A stretch of 64,000 nucleotides of DNA from Tunturiibacter gelidiferens (GTDB lineage: Bacteria > Acidobacteriota > Terriglobia > Terriglobales > Acidobacteriaceae): NCBI RefSeq assembly GCF_014201335.1, contig NZ_JACHEB010000009.1:224778-288777 (forward strand). Direction: 5' to 3'. Below, in pieces: positions 54,701-61,786 of the stretch. The position numbers and the translations under genes are program-made. The notes below the pieces were generated by a model. It made no database searches. It saw only the letters and a list, made by a program, of their open reading frames with translations, and was not told the DNA's origin. Position 1 is the first letter of the stretch. Every line of letters begins with the position of its first letter.

Positions 54701-55171
54701 CCAGCCCTCCCTGCGACCGCTTCAAACATTGCATTTGCACCCGGTAGCGGAGATTTCAACGCTGACGGGGATAATAATGACTACCCTAGCGTCATCTCCT
54801 ATAAGCAAAGTCACAAGAGAGGCGAATATCACAGCGGAAAAGGTGTTCTTGCAGCCTGTCCCAGTGGAGTACTTCCTTGCGGAAACTTCATTCTTCCTCC
54901 ACTCGGAACTGAAGGTAATGAGACGCCCAACCAATTTCGCAATCCTGGTTACGCCGATGTAGACTTTACCCTCAAAAAGGTGACCGCAATTACAGAACGA
55001 GTGAACTTTGAGCTTCGTCTCGACACCTTCAATCTATTTAATCGCGTGAACTATCTCGCGTCAGGCGTCAGTGGTGGTGTTGACACAAATATTCAAGACG
55101 GATCATTCGCGCAAAGTACTGGAACAAATCCGCCACGCAATATGCTGGTTGGAGGAAGGATCAATTTCTAG
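51734..55171 (+). CDS. Oar-like TonB-dependent receptor with carboxypeptidase-regulatory domain
   Basis: About 1145 residues. The GTG at 51734 is chosen because AGGAGG lies 5-6 nt upstream. Signal segment FAPFTVLAAVLFLSASCFGQ, then the CarboxypepD-like domain (LQGTVQDHSGAGIPGATVTL ... GVYRFASLAPGSYQLSSSAS), plug (LPLAARNPLALITLAPGVTG, NLYVVDGLDVTSS, YTVDYGRASSIQTTMTTRSG) and a large barrel ending RNMLVGGRINF with terminal Phe. It is an outer-membrane importer of oligosaccharides in Acidobacteria, inferred from context with glycosidases and a sugar-sensing two-component system. Confidence 0.92.
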   Translation: MQQKIGTAVIGYLSSSSKRLARWIFAPFTVLAAVLFLSASCFGQFSSSLQGTVQDHSGAGIPGATVTLTNSDTGVAQTTVSDGTGVYRFASLAPGSYQLSSSASGFNASKTSFVLNTNETRNVPVVLSVGQISATVQVTAQQPLLDTSDSRNQLTLDTQALGNLPLAARNPLALITLAPGVTGLGAGTSTNFNPENSVDASANGRGSNGNLYVVDGLDVTSSIRPGVVNLTPNADSIQEASVQTNTYTVDYGRASSIQTTMTTRSGTNSYHGFASEYYTYQELSARGEYGIPSGTRVAPYHTNNLSFGVGGPVIPNHKFFFYVGYEPYLSLASNGSSLQTYEDAAFTSFATAVRPNSPEVQLLTKYTPSNITFKNIQQTAEQAFGVQNIVNNTGCGTPSTDNIPCSTPVFDQGNFNSSSYNNSKQYDVRIDKYFNKDRVYGLFYRDTISTGGPAVRPAFATTNNYYTFSLQGNETHTFSPNLLNEAFIGYNRIEGFAPSSGLFTVPVVNVTGLGVNFGDGFALGDYIQHSYHWRDVLTLIRGSHSFKFGYESWHGDDIALFAGAYAQPTLQFNSLIDLINDNPYSEGGLSYDPVTGQPKANNYGYAQTTAGVFAEDTWKVSHKLTINYGLRYDNFGNAYPSLAGTGLSNFHLGSGSTFQQQVANGVMTAQTHVYKSDMNYVFSPRVGFAYSPGSDDKTLVHAGIGLYHDYFTLGNSENGLSANPPGFVRPTFFNNGSTAPPIFGYGTQNVYPFGFQYPAFQGMPLDAKGGIAGSQIGVGGVDGNLKSPYTVNFSLAVDRQITPGFVVSIGYVGSYSNNLISAGGNTGNTSYGNDVNAFAGDLIQHISCTESATKNVCTGTQTRLNTSFGNINYAFNSSTGNYSGLILSARGRFAGRGFLTASYTHGHSLDNWQNYPVAYPINQFYASSPYDVRDRLSVGASYELPGAQIGNAFERRILGGWTLAGLAVLQTGTPFTVYTGAAFAGQLINPALPATASNIAFAPGSGDFNADGDNNDYPSVISYKQSHKRGEYHSGKGVLAACPSGVLPCGNFILPPLGTEGNETPNQFRNPGYADVDFTLKKVTAITERVNFELRLDTFNLFNRVNYLASGVSGGVDTNIQDGSFAQSTGTNPPRNMLVGGRINF

Positions 55172-55259
55172 CGCGATTTGGCATGAAGAGGCTGATTCTC
55201 AGGACCTTCATGCCATATTCCCTGTGCGTAATTATTCGTCCAAAATTGATCTACTAGAT

Positions 55260-56777
55260 ATGTGCTGCAAGGATTTCAAGAACTTCGACTATAAGGTAAT
55301 AGTGTCCCCTATTGCATCGTTCCTATGCGGCGCAACTGCGGTAGTCCTTCTGCTACTGTTTGACATTCCGGCAGAAGCCCAGTCGTCAGCGCCAAGTGTA
55401 AATACCCTCGTTCAAGAGCTCCGCAAAGGAGACAACGAGCAAGCTCTTTCGATCGCAGAAAAGCTGCTCGCGACAGCACCTGAGGATTGTAGAGTCCTCT
55501 CACTAGAAGCAGTTGCTTTTGCCGGACTAAACCGACAAACAGACGCGCTTGGCGCTTTCAAAAAAGCAACTACGCAATGCCCGGACTATCTCCCGGCCCT
55601 CGAGGGAGCCGCGCAGATCGAGTACGCTGCAAAAAGTGACGAAGCCGTGCCAACTTTAGGCCGGATTCTTTCTATACAACCAGCCAACGTCACCGCTCAG
55701 GCCATGCTCGCCTCCGCCTTGCGCGTCCGCGACCGATGCCCCGACGCTCTCAGCCATTACGAAGCCAGTAGCTCTCTCCTCCCGTCACGTCCCGATCTTC
55801 TGCAAGGCTATGCCTCCTGTCTCGCGCAAGTGGGCGACTTCAAATCAGCTCTCATTCGCTATCTCGATCTTCTTCAGGCAAATCCCACAGACATCACCCG
55901 CTACGACGTCGCTCTGCTGCAATGGAAGACGGGCGCTAGCCAGGCCGCTCTTGAAACACTGTCTTCACTACTTGCTGCAGGCCGCTTCGAGCCCGCCTTC
56001 GGTCTTGCTGCACACATCTCCGAAGAACTCGGAGATACTCCTCGCGCTGTGAGTCTGCTCAGGACTGCCATTCAACTCGCGCCGGACAAGATCGACAACT
56101 ACCTCGATTTTTCCAACATCGCCTTCAACCACAAATCCTTTCAGGTCGGCATTGATATGCTGAACGTCGGACTGCAGCGTTCTCCCAGCGCCGCGCCGCT
56201 CTATCTCGCCCGCGGCGTAATGGAGGTCCAACTGACAAAAAATGATGCCGCTGTGTCTGACTTCGAACAGGCACATCGCCTCGACCCAAAGCTCTCCTTT
56301 GCAGTCGACGCGATGGGAATCATGAACAGCCAGCAGCATAATAACGCAGCATCACTCGCACTCTTTCAATCTCAAGCAAAGGTTCATCCAGACGACCCCC
56401 TTCTTCAATATCTTCTGGCAGAGCAACTCTCACAAAGCGCAACCGACGATAATGACACTCAACTGCAAGCGGCCGTAGCTGCGGCGGAGCACGCAACAAA
56501 ACTAGATCCCGGCTACGAACTTGCACATGACTTACTCGCAACTTTGTATCTACGTGCAAAGCAACCCGAACTTGCAATCAAGGAGGCGGAGATCGCGCTG
56601 GCCACTGATCCCAACGACGAAGGAGCCCTCTTCCAGGAACTGAAAGCGAAAAGGCGATCGGGAGACACCGCCAGTATTCAGGAGTTAACAGAACGATTGA
56701 AAGCAGCCAGAATAGAAAACGCCAAAAAACAACAGATAACCGCTCGATATCAGCTGCAGGACGACGTCGGCAGATAA
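55260..56777 (+). CDS. TPR-repeat protein, exported
   Basis: About 505 residues. The ATG at 55260 is the last plausible start before the membrane/signal segment (SPIASFLCGATAVVLLLLFD); an upstream in-frame ATG would overlap the TonB gene by 100 bp. From residue 50 on it is built of tetratricopeptide repeats (NEQALSIAEKLLATAPEDCR, DALGAFKKATTQCPDYLPAL, AAVSDFEQAHRLDPKLSFAV, LAIKEAEIALATDPNDEGAL). It probably scaffolds the receptor or enzymes in the periplasm. It lies 88 bp behind the TonB receptor. Confidence 0.85.
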   Translation: MCCKDFKNFDYKVIVSPIASFLCGATAVVLLLLFDIPAEAQSSAPSVNTLVQELRKGDNEQALSIAEKLLATAPEDCRVLSLEAVAFAGLNRQTDALGAFKKATTQCPDYLPALEGAAQIEYAAKSDEAVPTLGRILSIQPANVTAQAMLASALRVRDRCPDALSHYEASSSLLPSRPDLLQGYASCLAQVGDFKSALIRYLDLLQANPTDITRYDVALLQWKTGASQAALETLSSLLAAGRFEPAFGLAAHISEELGDTPRAVSLLRTAIQLAPDKIDNYLDFSNIAFNHKSFQVGIDMLNVGLQRSPSAAPLYLARGVMEVQLTKNDAAVSDFEQAHRLDPKLSFAVDAMGIMNSQQHNNAASLALFQSQAKVHPDDPLLQYLLAEQLSQSATDDNDTQLQAAVAAAEHATKLDPGYELAHDLLATLYLRAKQPELAIKEAEIALATDPNDEGALFQELKAKRRSGDTASIQELTERLKAARIENAKKQQITARYQLQDDVGR

Positions 56778-56834
56778 GCTGAATGGTTTGCCAACTCTAA
56801 CGTCATCACTTGCAGCAATCCCGAGGAAATCCCT

Positions 56835-57974
56835 ATGAAGATCCGTTTCATCTTCGCCGTCATTCTGACAATCCTTGCGAACTCAAGACCACTCCGCTCT
56901 CAGGAGCAGCCGCGCTGGTCAGAACAGAAAGCCAATGATTGGTATGCAAGCCAGCCATGGCTGGTTGGCGCAAACTTCATCCCTTCCAACGCGATCAATC
57001 AACTCGAGATGTTTCAGGCAGCGACCTTCGACCCGAAAATCAACGATCACGAACTCGGCCTCGCCGAATCGATCGGCATGAACACCGTTCGCGTCTTTCT
57101 GCAGGATCAACTCTGGAAGGAAGACCCGGAGGGATTCAAAAAACGGCTTAATACATTTCTCGCCATCGCGGCAAAACACCACATCCGCCCACTCTTGGTT
57201 CTCTTCGACTCTTGCTGGGAGACTAATCCTCACCTCGGTCCCCAACATCCACCTATCCCGGGTATTCATAACTCTGGTTGGGTCCAGAGCCCAGGCAAGT
57301 CAAGACTCCTCGACCCTTCCGTCGAACCCGAACTCAAGCAGTATGTGGTGGGAGTCGTAACCGCGTTCGCGAACGATCCTCGGATCTTAGGATGGGACAT
57401 ATGGAACGAGCCCGACAACAAAGGTGGAGACCAGACACAGGATCTCTCAGCTAAGGTAAAACGAGTCAACGAACTACTGCCGAAGACATTCCAGTGGGCA
57501 CGTTCCGCCCATCCATCGCAACCGCTGACGAGCGGCGTTTGGCAGGGAAACTGGTCTGATCACGCACAAGAGAGTGCAACGACAAGGATTCAGCTCGCTC
57601 TGTCCGACGTCATCTCCTTCCACAACTACGATTGGCCAGAAGGCTTCGAAGCACGCATCAAGGAGTTGCTTCCGCTTCATCGACCACTCATCTGCACCGA
57701 ATACATGGCTAGAGGAGCGGGTTCCACTTTCGACGGAAGCCTACCCATCGCGAAGACGTACAAAGTCGCAGCGATCAATTGGGGACTCGTCGCCGGCAAA
57801 ACACAGACCTATCTCCCATGGGACTCTTGGCAACGCCCCTATGTTCTCAGTCAGCCAACCATATGGTTTCACGAGGTATTTCGAATGGACGGAACTCCAT
57901 ATCGACAGCATGAGGTCGATCTCATCCGCCAACTGACAGGTCGCGAAGTGAAAACATCGCTCAACCAGCCGTAG
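56835..57974 (+). CDS. GH5-like glycoside hydrolase (cellulase/mannanase clan A), secreted
   Basis: 379 residues, signal peptide (RFIFAVILTILANSRPLRSQ). It is a TIM-barrel enzyme of clan GH-A. The acid/base Glu lies in ILGWDIWNEPDNKGG and the nucleophile Glu probably in PLICTEYMARG. Aromatics fit sugar binding (WFHEVFRMDGTPY). ATG at 56835 with GAGGA 9 nt upstream. Last gene of the TonB-TPR-hydrolase run. GH5 or a GH5-like subfamily cannot be separated by eye. Confidence 0.84.
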   Translation: MKIRFIFAVILTILANSRPLRSQEQPRWSEQKANDWYASQPWLVGANFIPSNAINQLEMFQAATFDPKINDHELGLAESIGMNTVRVFLQDQLWKEDPEGFKKRLNTFLAIAAKHHIRPLLVLFDSCWETNPHLGPQHPPIPGIHNSGWVQSPGKSRLLDPSVEPELKQYVVGVVTAFANDPRILGWDIWNEPDNKGGDQTQDLSAKVKRVNELLPKTFQWARSAHPSQPLTSGVWQGNWSDHAQESATTRIQLALSDVISFHNYDWPEGFEARIKELLPLHRPLICTEYMARGAGSTFDGSLPIAKTYKVAAINWGLVAGKTQTYLPWDSWQRPYVLSQPTIWFHEVFRMDGTPYRQHEVDLIRQLTGREVKTSLNQP

Positions 57975-58076
57975 GTTATTGCATGCGCTTCTCGGAAGTA
58001 ATGAGAACCGATATGGCATGCCAATGCTTATACGGAAACGCCGCTTAGCGGCAAGTTGATCGTTGTTTTGGGATTG

Positions 58077-58367
58077 TCATGTTATCTGTAGCTCTTCAGG
58101 TGACGGTGTGTACATCTCACCATCGATCAGGATTCGCCCCGTGTACGAGCCGTCGCGTCCGGAAAACTCCCAGGCAACGTCATGTCCATCACGAACTAGC
58201 TTGGCCCATTTGGTCTTCTTTGCAGCATTCTGTTCTAGCCAGAAATGGCCATCGTCATCCACGAAAGAACGCGATTGCGCATGACCGATCAGCTCGGTCC
58301 AGGTCGACAGATCTCTAAGTGTCAGGGCCACACTTAGACAATAAGGGCCGGCAAGGTATCTCGCCAC
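58077..58367 (-). CDS. Hypothetical protein, 96 residues
   Basis: Compact protein-like frame from a GTG (58367), rich in charged residues: SFVDDDGHFWLEQNAAKKTK, WEFSGRDGSYTGRILIDGEM. No known family. The start is weak because GGAGG directly abuts the GTG; a downstream GTG is possible. It opens a cluster of small uncharacterised genes. Confidence 0.5.
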   Translation of the reverse strand: MARYLAGPYCLSVALTLRDLSTWTELIGHAQSRSFVDDDGHFWLEQNAAKKTKWAKLVRDGHDVAWEFSGRDGSYTGRILIDGEMYTPSPEELQIT

Positions 58368-58585
58368 CCTCCGTCTTTTGGAGGGCTTGTGCTAAACGCC
58401 GCCGGAAATTGCGCAGAACACCGGATGCGCGGCTATACACGACATCGTAACTGGATGGCACACCTAAGAGTTTGCCCACTCTAAGTCTTCACGCAAAGGC
58501 AAGCCTACGGTCTCAAATATGCAGGGAGGCTATAGGGCAATTCTGGGCAGGATGTACGTCATCGCGCGGCACCGTGAGTCAAGCC
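58368..58585. other. Intergenic stretch, about 220 bp
   Basis: Nothing recognised on either strand. Confidence 0.3.
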
Positions 58586-58723
58586 TTACTTCTTCGGAAT
58601 CTTGGGCTCAGGAACTGGCGGCGGACTTGGACCGAGTTCCGTTCCACCGTCCTTACTTCGCTTCAGGATCTGAAGCGGGAGTGTCTTCTTATCGGGTAGC
58701 TTTGCGGATTCTGGTTTGCTCAT
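58586..58723 (-). CDS. Small Pro/Lys-rich protein, 45 residues
   Basis: ATG at 58723 is preceded by AAAAGGAT (8 nt spacing). The product starts MSKPESAKLPDKKTLPLQIL and ends in a proline-rich tail (GPSPPPVPEPKIPKK). Codon pattern and ribosome-binding site make it a credible short gene. Low complexity; function unknown. Confidence 0.5.
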   Translation of the reverse strand: MSKPESAKLPDKKTLPLQILKRSKDGGTELGPSPPPVPEPKIPKK

Positions 58724-58774
58724 GGCGCAATCCTTTTGGCTTACGGGAAGCCATAATACGCCGGCTATGGCATG

Positions 58775-58825
58775 TCAGGCATACCGCCGGGGACCTTCTT
58801 GCTTCGGGTGGTTGAATCGAAACAT
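58775..58825 (-). CDS. Possible micro-ORF, 16 residues, strong ribosome-binding site
   Basis: AAGGAGGAG 3-4 nt before an ATG opens a 16-codon frame (MFRFNHPKQEGPRRYA) 51 bp upstream of the 45-residue gene. The very strong Shine-Dalgarno sequence argues that something is translated here: a leader peptide, or the start of a frameshifted gene. Confidence 0.3.
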   Translation of the reverse strand: MFRFNHPKQEGPRRYA

Positions 58826-59013
58826 AGTCTCCTCCTTCTGAAAAAGGAACGGAGCGAGTTAGCTGACTCCAGCGGCGGGTTAGGCAGCAACTTGCTTCTT
58901 AGCTCTCGCCTAATGCCCGGTAATCGTTGAGTCTCTCCGTGCAGTCCGATACCGGAAGTGCACCCTGTACAATTCCCAATTGCGGCACAAGCTGCCCATT
59001 GAGGAACTGCGTA

Positions 59014-59259
59014 ATGGCTAAGAAGGAACCCGAGAAGAAGGTCCTTAAAGCGATTGATAAAGCCGTAAGGAAAGCCATCAAGAGTGGCATCAGCGGAGGG
59101 TTGGTAGACCAGACCGTCGCCACATCCATACATGCGGCCACCGTAAAGGCCGCAAGGAAAGCGGTTTCTCCGACGAAGGAAGACGTCAAAGCCGAAAGGC
59201 CCGCCTCGCCCAAGAAAGCTGCAAAGGCAGCGAAAAGAACGGAACAGGACGTGGACTGA
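59014..59259 (+). CDS. Small Lys/Ala-rich basic protein, 81 residues
   Basis: ATG at 59014 has TGAGGA about 10 nt upstream; a longer frame from 58,927 has none. The helix-forming N-terminus (KKEPEKKVLKAIDKAVRKAI) and the basic C-terminal tail (SPKKAAKAAKRTEQ) recall histone-H1-like or DNA-associated proteins, but this is only composition. No family recognised. Confidence 0.55.
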   Translation: MAKKEPEKKVLKAIDKAVRKAIKSGISGGLVDQTVATSIHAATVKAARKAVSPTKEDVKAERPASPKKAAKAAKRTEQDVD

Positions 59260-59392
59260 GGATCTAATGCTGACCGGATAATTCAGAGTCTACCAAGCCG
59301 GAAATGCGGTCGGTAAATATCTTGGTCTCTATCGTTGCTTCTGTAAGCATGCGCGACGTTCGTCCGGTGCCAGTAAGACGGGATCGCCGGAT

Positions 59393-59638
59393 TCACGCAT
59401 TGCACAGCTCGCAAGAGCCGTAGTGCCGTGAGAACGCCTCCCACTCCTCGATACCGGCAAAGGAAGAGTTCTGAAGGTTGATAAGGTCTGTTGCCTTCAG
59501 AAAAGCGAAGTCTAAGGGACGAGCTTTTCGAAAGGCGAGGAGAAGGTGTGTTCCCTCGGGGCATGGCAGCCCTTCATCAACTTGAAACAGGTCTCCCAAG
59601 AGCTTCTCTGGGTCGACGTTGGATACAGGCTTCGCCAT
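59393..59638 (-). CDS. Hypothetical protein, 81 residues
   Basis: ATG at 59638 with AAGGAT 4-5 nt upstream. The product (VDPEKLLGDLFQVDEGLPCP, PLDFAFLKATDLINLQNSSF, HYGSCELCNA) looks folded and ends with a Cys pair C-x2-C. No family known to me. Confidence 0.5.
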   Translation of the reverse strand: MAKPVSNVDPEKLLGDLFQVDEGLPCPEGTHLLLAFRKARPLDFAFLKATDLINLQNSSFAGIEEWEAFSRHYGSCELCNA

Positions 59639-59757
59639 TCGATCCTTGAAAGAGTCAGTCTCGGCATTCTCTCAAATTCGCCGTGCGTCCACCTAGCCCG
59701 GGGACGATTGCACGCCGGCAAGATCCTTTTCGCAACTTGAAGCGCCTCTCGCTTTGA

Positions 59758-59778
59758 GGGAGGAGTTTCACTCCTCCC
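59758..59778. terminator. Strong hairpin, possible terminator
   Basis: GGGAGGAGT and ACTCCTCCC around a TTC loop, perfect 9-bp stem. No T run follows on either side, so rho-independent termination is not secure. Confidence 0.35.
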
Positions 59779-60306
59779 TGTCTGCCGACGCTGGCGCGTC
59801 TTTCGCCACCCACCACTGCGGCCTGTTCCTGCCGCAACCCGAGCCTGAAAATCCCGTGCACTCATGCGCACGAATAGGGAAGCCAAACCTCGCTCAGGGC
59901 TGAGTGTACCGGGACATGCGTTACGCTGTGGACCTGAGACATCCGTTACAAGCCCCTTGCGGTGGCGATGGTTCGAGTTGAGGTGGGCACGAGAAGACAT
60001 ATATCCGGTCGTCGAGGCCGTGGGAATGTGGGAATCCCGAAGGGATTTCCAAAGAGTGTGGGAAGGGTGGGAAGCCGGCTTCATGGCTTTCCATGCTTTC
60101 CATACTCTGTCATTTCCATGGCCTGTTTTGCCCGGCGACCCAGATAAATAAGCTACGCCACCTGGCCCAATACACCGCACCCGCCACGACCGCTTATCGT
60201 GATCGGTTATCAATGAGTGCATTGGCGATTTTGGGCTCATTGAGAATGCTGTAATGGGCGATGACCGCAACCATCGTCCGACAAGTCGGTTTCTCGGCGC
60301 CTGCTG

Positions 60307-60338
60307 TGGTCTAGCGACGTTGACACGTCGCTAGACCA
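60307..60338. repeat. Perfect 13-bp inverted repeat
   Basis: TGGTCTAGCGACG and CGTCGCTAGACCA around a 6-nt loop TTGACA. It is isolated between a small-gene cluster and the ScyD/ScyE gene. No poly-T follows. It could be a terminator, a recombination or resolution site, or a protein-binding site. Confidence 0.5.
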
Positions 60339-60518
60339 GAACCAGGCAGGATATTAAATAAGGGGCGCCGGATGACCCGTGTATCAGGCGAGGCTTTGGC
60401 CACACCGGGAGATACATCCGGAGTCGTGCTGCATCTCTGCGCGCAACTCGATCTTCAGGCGCCCCTTGAACGAGATCAGTATTCTCAGGCTAAAGTCTCG
60501 GCCCGAGTAGAACTAGTG

Positions 60519-61649
60519 TTAGGGAATCGTAATGCGGACGATTTGACCGGCTCCCGGAGACGCTGCTCCGAAGTTTGATACGTAGAGGTGACCATCCGGG
60601 CCGAAGGTCATTCCTGTCGGAACGGAGAGGCCTGTAGCCACATCTTCGATCTCGCCGTTTCCTTTCAGGCGAACGACTTTGCCAACGCCGAGAGTAGGAA
60701 AGCCAGCCGCGGGGGAGAGTTCGAGCGCATAGATCAGACCGTCGGGGCCGAAGCTAACCGCGACAATCGTGGTGAAGCCCGCGCGCGAACCCGCTACTCT
60801 CAGCTTTTGCAACTCGGGGCTGGGATCGAGGCCGGGTGCCGGGTCCGGGCAGCTATTGCGTGAGATGGTCAATATCTTCGAAGAGTTGGGGGTGGCCGGG
60901 AAGAGGCCGAGGTTGCCGACGAAGAAGTCACCATTTCTCTCGGCGATTGAGGTAGGAACGATATGACCCTCGGCTTCCGATATATCGATCTCCTCTCGAA
61001 CTTCGCCCTGAGCAGTGATGGAGAAGAGCTGGCCATGGTTCGACTCGACCGTATAGAGGCGATCCCGATAAGCAATGAGGCTGTAAGGGACACCATCTGG
61101 CTCAAAGTCCGCTTCGTTGGGGTATGTTGCAGGGTGAGCTTTCACGAATGCACTAAGGTCAGCGACAATCTTCCAATTGCCGGTCGCGGTATCGACCTCA
61201 ACGATGGCGTTGGGAATGGTTGGATTCCCGTGCGAGCATCCCCCGCCTTCGAGTGCGGCATACAACTTGCCGTTAAGAAAAGCGAGGTCGGCGACGCCGA
61301 GGAAGTCGGGGGGCATATTGCTGACTGCGGAAGGAAATCCGGAGGCTACGATCACTCGTTTCCCCGCACTGGAGACTTTAGAAATTGTGGCAGTGAGACC
61401 GCCGGTGTAGGGTCCGACCGGTGGGATGACCTGTGTGCACTGACCGTTGGTGGAGGTTGAACCGCCGGTTCCTGCTTCGGCGACGTAGAGTAGTCCGTCA
61501 GGGCCGAACTTGAGGCCACGCGGCCCGTTAAATCCGGACGCGTAGACCTGGACATTGGAGGAAACCTGCGCGTGGGACGTCGCCGGTACTATACTGGCGA
61601 GGCCTGTGGCGCAGGCTACAGCTACAACGATTGCAGAACGCTTTTGCAT
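60519..61649 (-). CDS. ScyD/ScyE family secreted beta-propeller protein
   Basis: About 376 residues from the ATG at 61649 (AGAGGA 8 nt upstream). A signal peptide (IVVAVACATGLASIVPATSH) is followed by NHL-like propeller blades (GPRGLKFGPDGLLYVAEAGT, LGVADLAFLNGKLYAALEGG, VSFGPDGLIYALELS, GMTFGPDGHLYVSNFG). The family is named after scytonemin-cluster proteins of cyanobacteria but is widespread; the function is unproven. It is divergent from the HTH/TPR regulator gene. Confidence 0.85.
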   Translation of the reverse strand: MQKRSAIVVAVACATGLASIVPATSHAQVSSNVQVYASGFNGPRGLKFGPDGLLYVAEAGTGGSTSTNGQCTQVIPPVGPYTGGLTATISKVSSAGKRVIVASGFPSAVSNMPPDFLGVADLAFLNGKLYAALEGGGCSHGNPTIPNAIVEVDTATGNWKIVADLSAFVKAHPATYPNEADFEPDGVPYSLIAYRDRLYTVESNHGQLFSITAQGEVREEIDISEAEGHIVPTSIAERNGDFFVGNLGLFPATPNSSKILTISRNSCPDPAPGLDPSPELQKLRVAGSRAGFTTIVAVSFGPDGLIYALELSPAAGFPTLGVGKVVRLKGNGEIEDVATGLSVPTGMTFGPDGHLYVSNFGAASPGAGQIVRITIP

Positions 61650-61786
61650 ATCAGAATCCTCTCTTCGCGGGAGCCGTATCTCGGCGATCCGCAACGATCT
61701 TGAGGTTCTGAGGTGGGCCCCAGGAAGTTACGTGACGTGAGTCACGCGTTACATCACGTTGTTTGAACGACTTGCGGCTACCTTTC

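Larger units (their letters stand above)
59639..60518. other. Non-coding region, 880 bp, with hairpins
   Basis: No credible gene. It contains a 9-bp perfect hairpin at 59,758-59,778, a repetitive G/A then T/C-rich block at about 60,020-60,120 (GTGGGAA and CTTTCCAT repeated), and a 13-bp perfect hairpin at 60,307-60,338. Confidence 0.45.

Noticed and set aside
59864..60151. Plus-strand ORF of 95 codons
   Set aside because: Runs through the repetitive purine/pyrimidine block, has no ribosome-binding site and shows biased composition.
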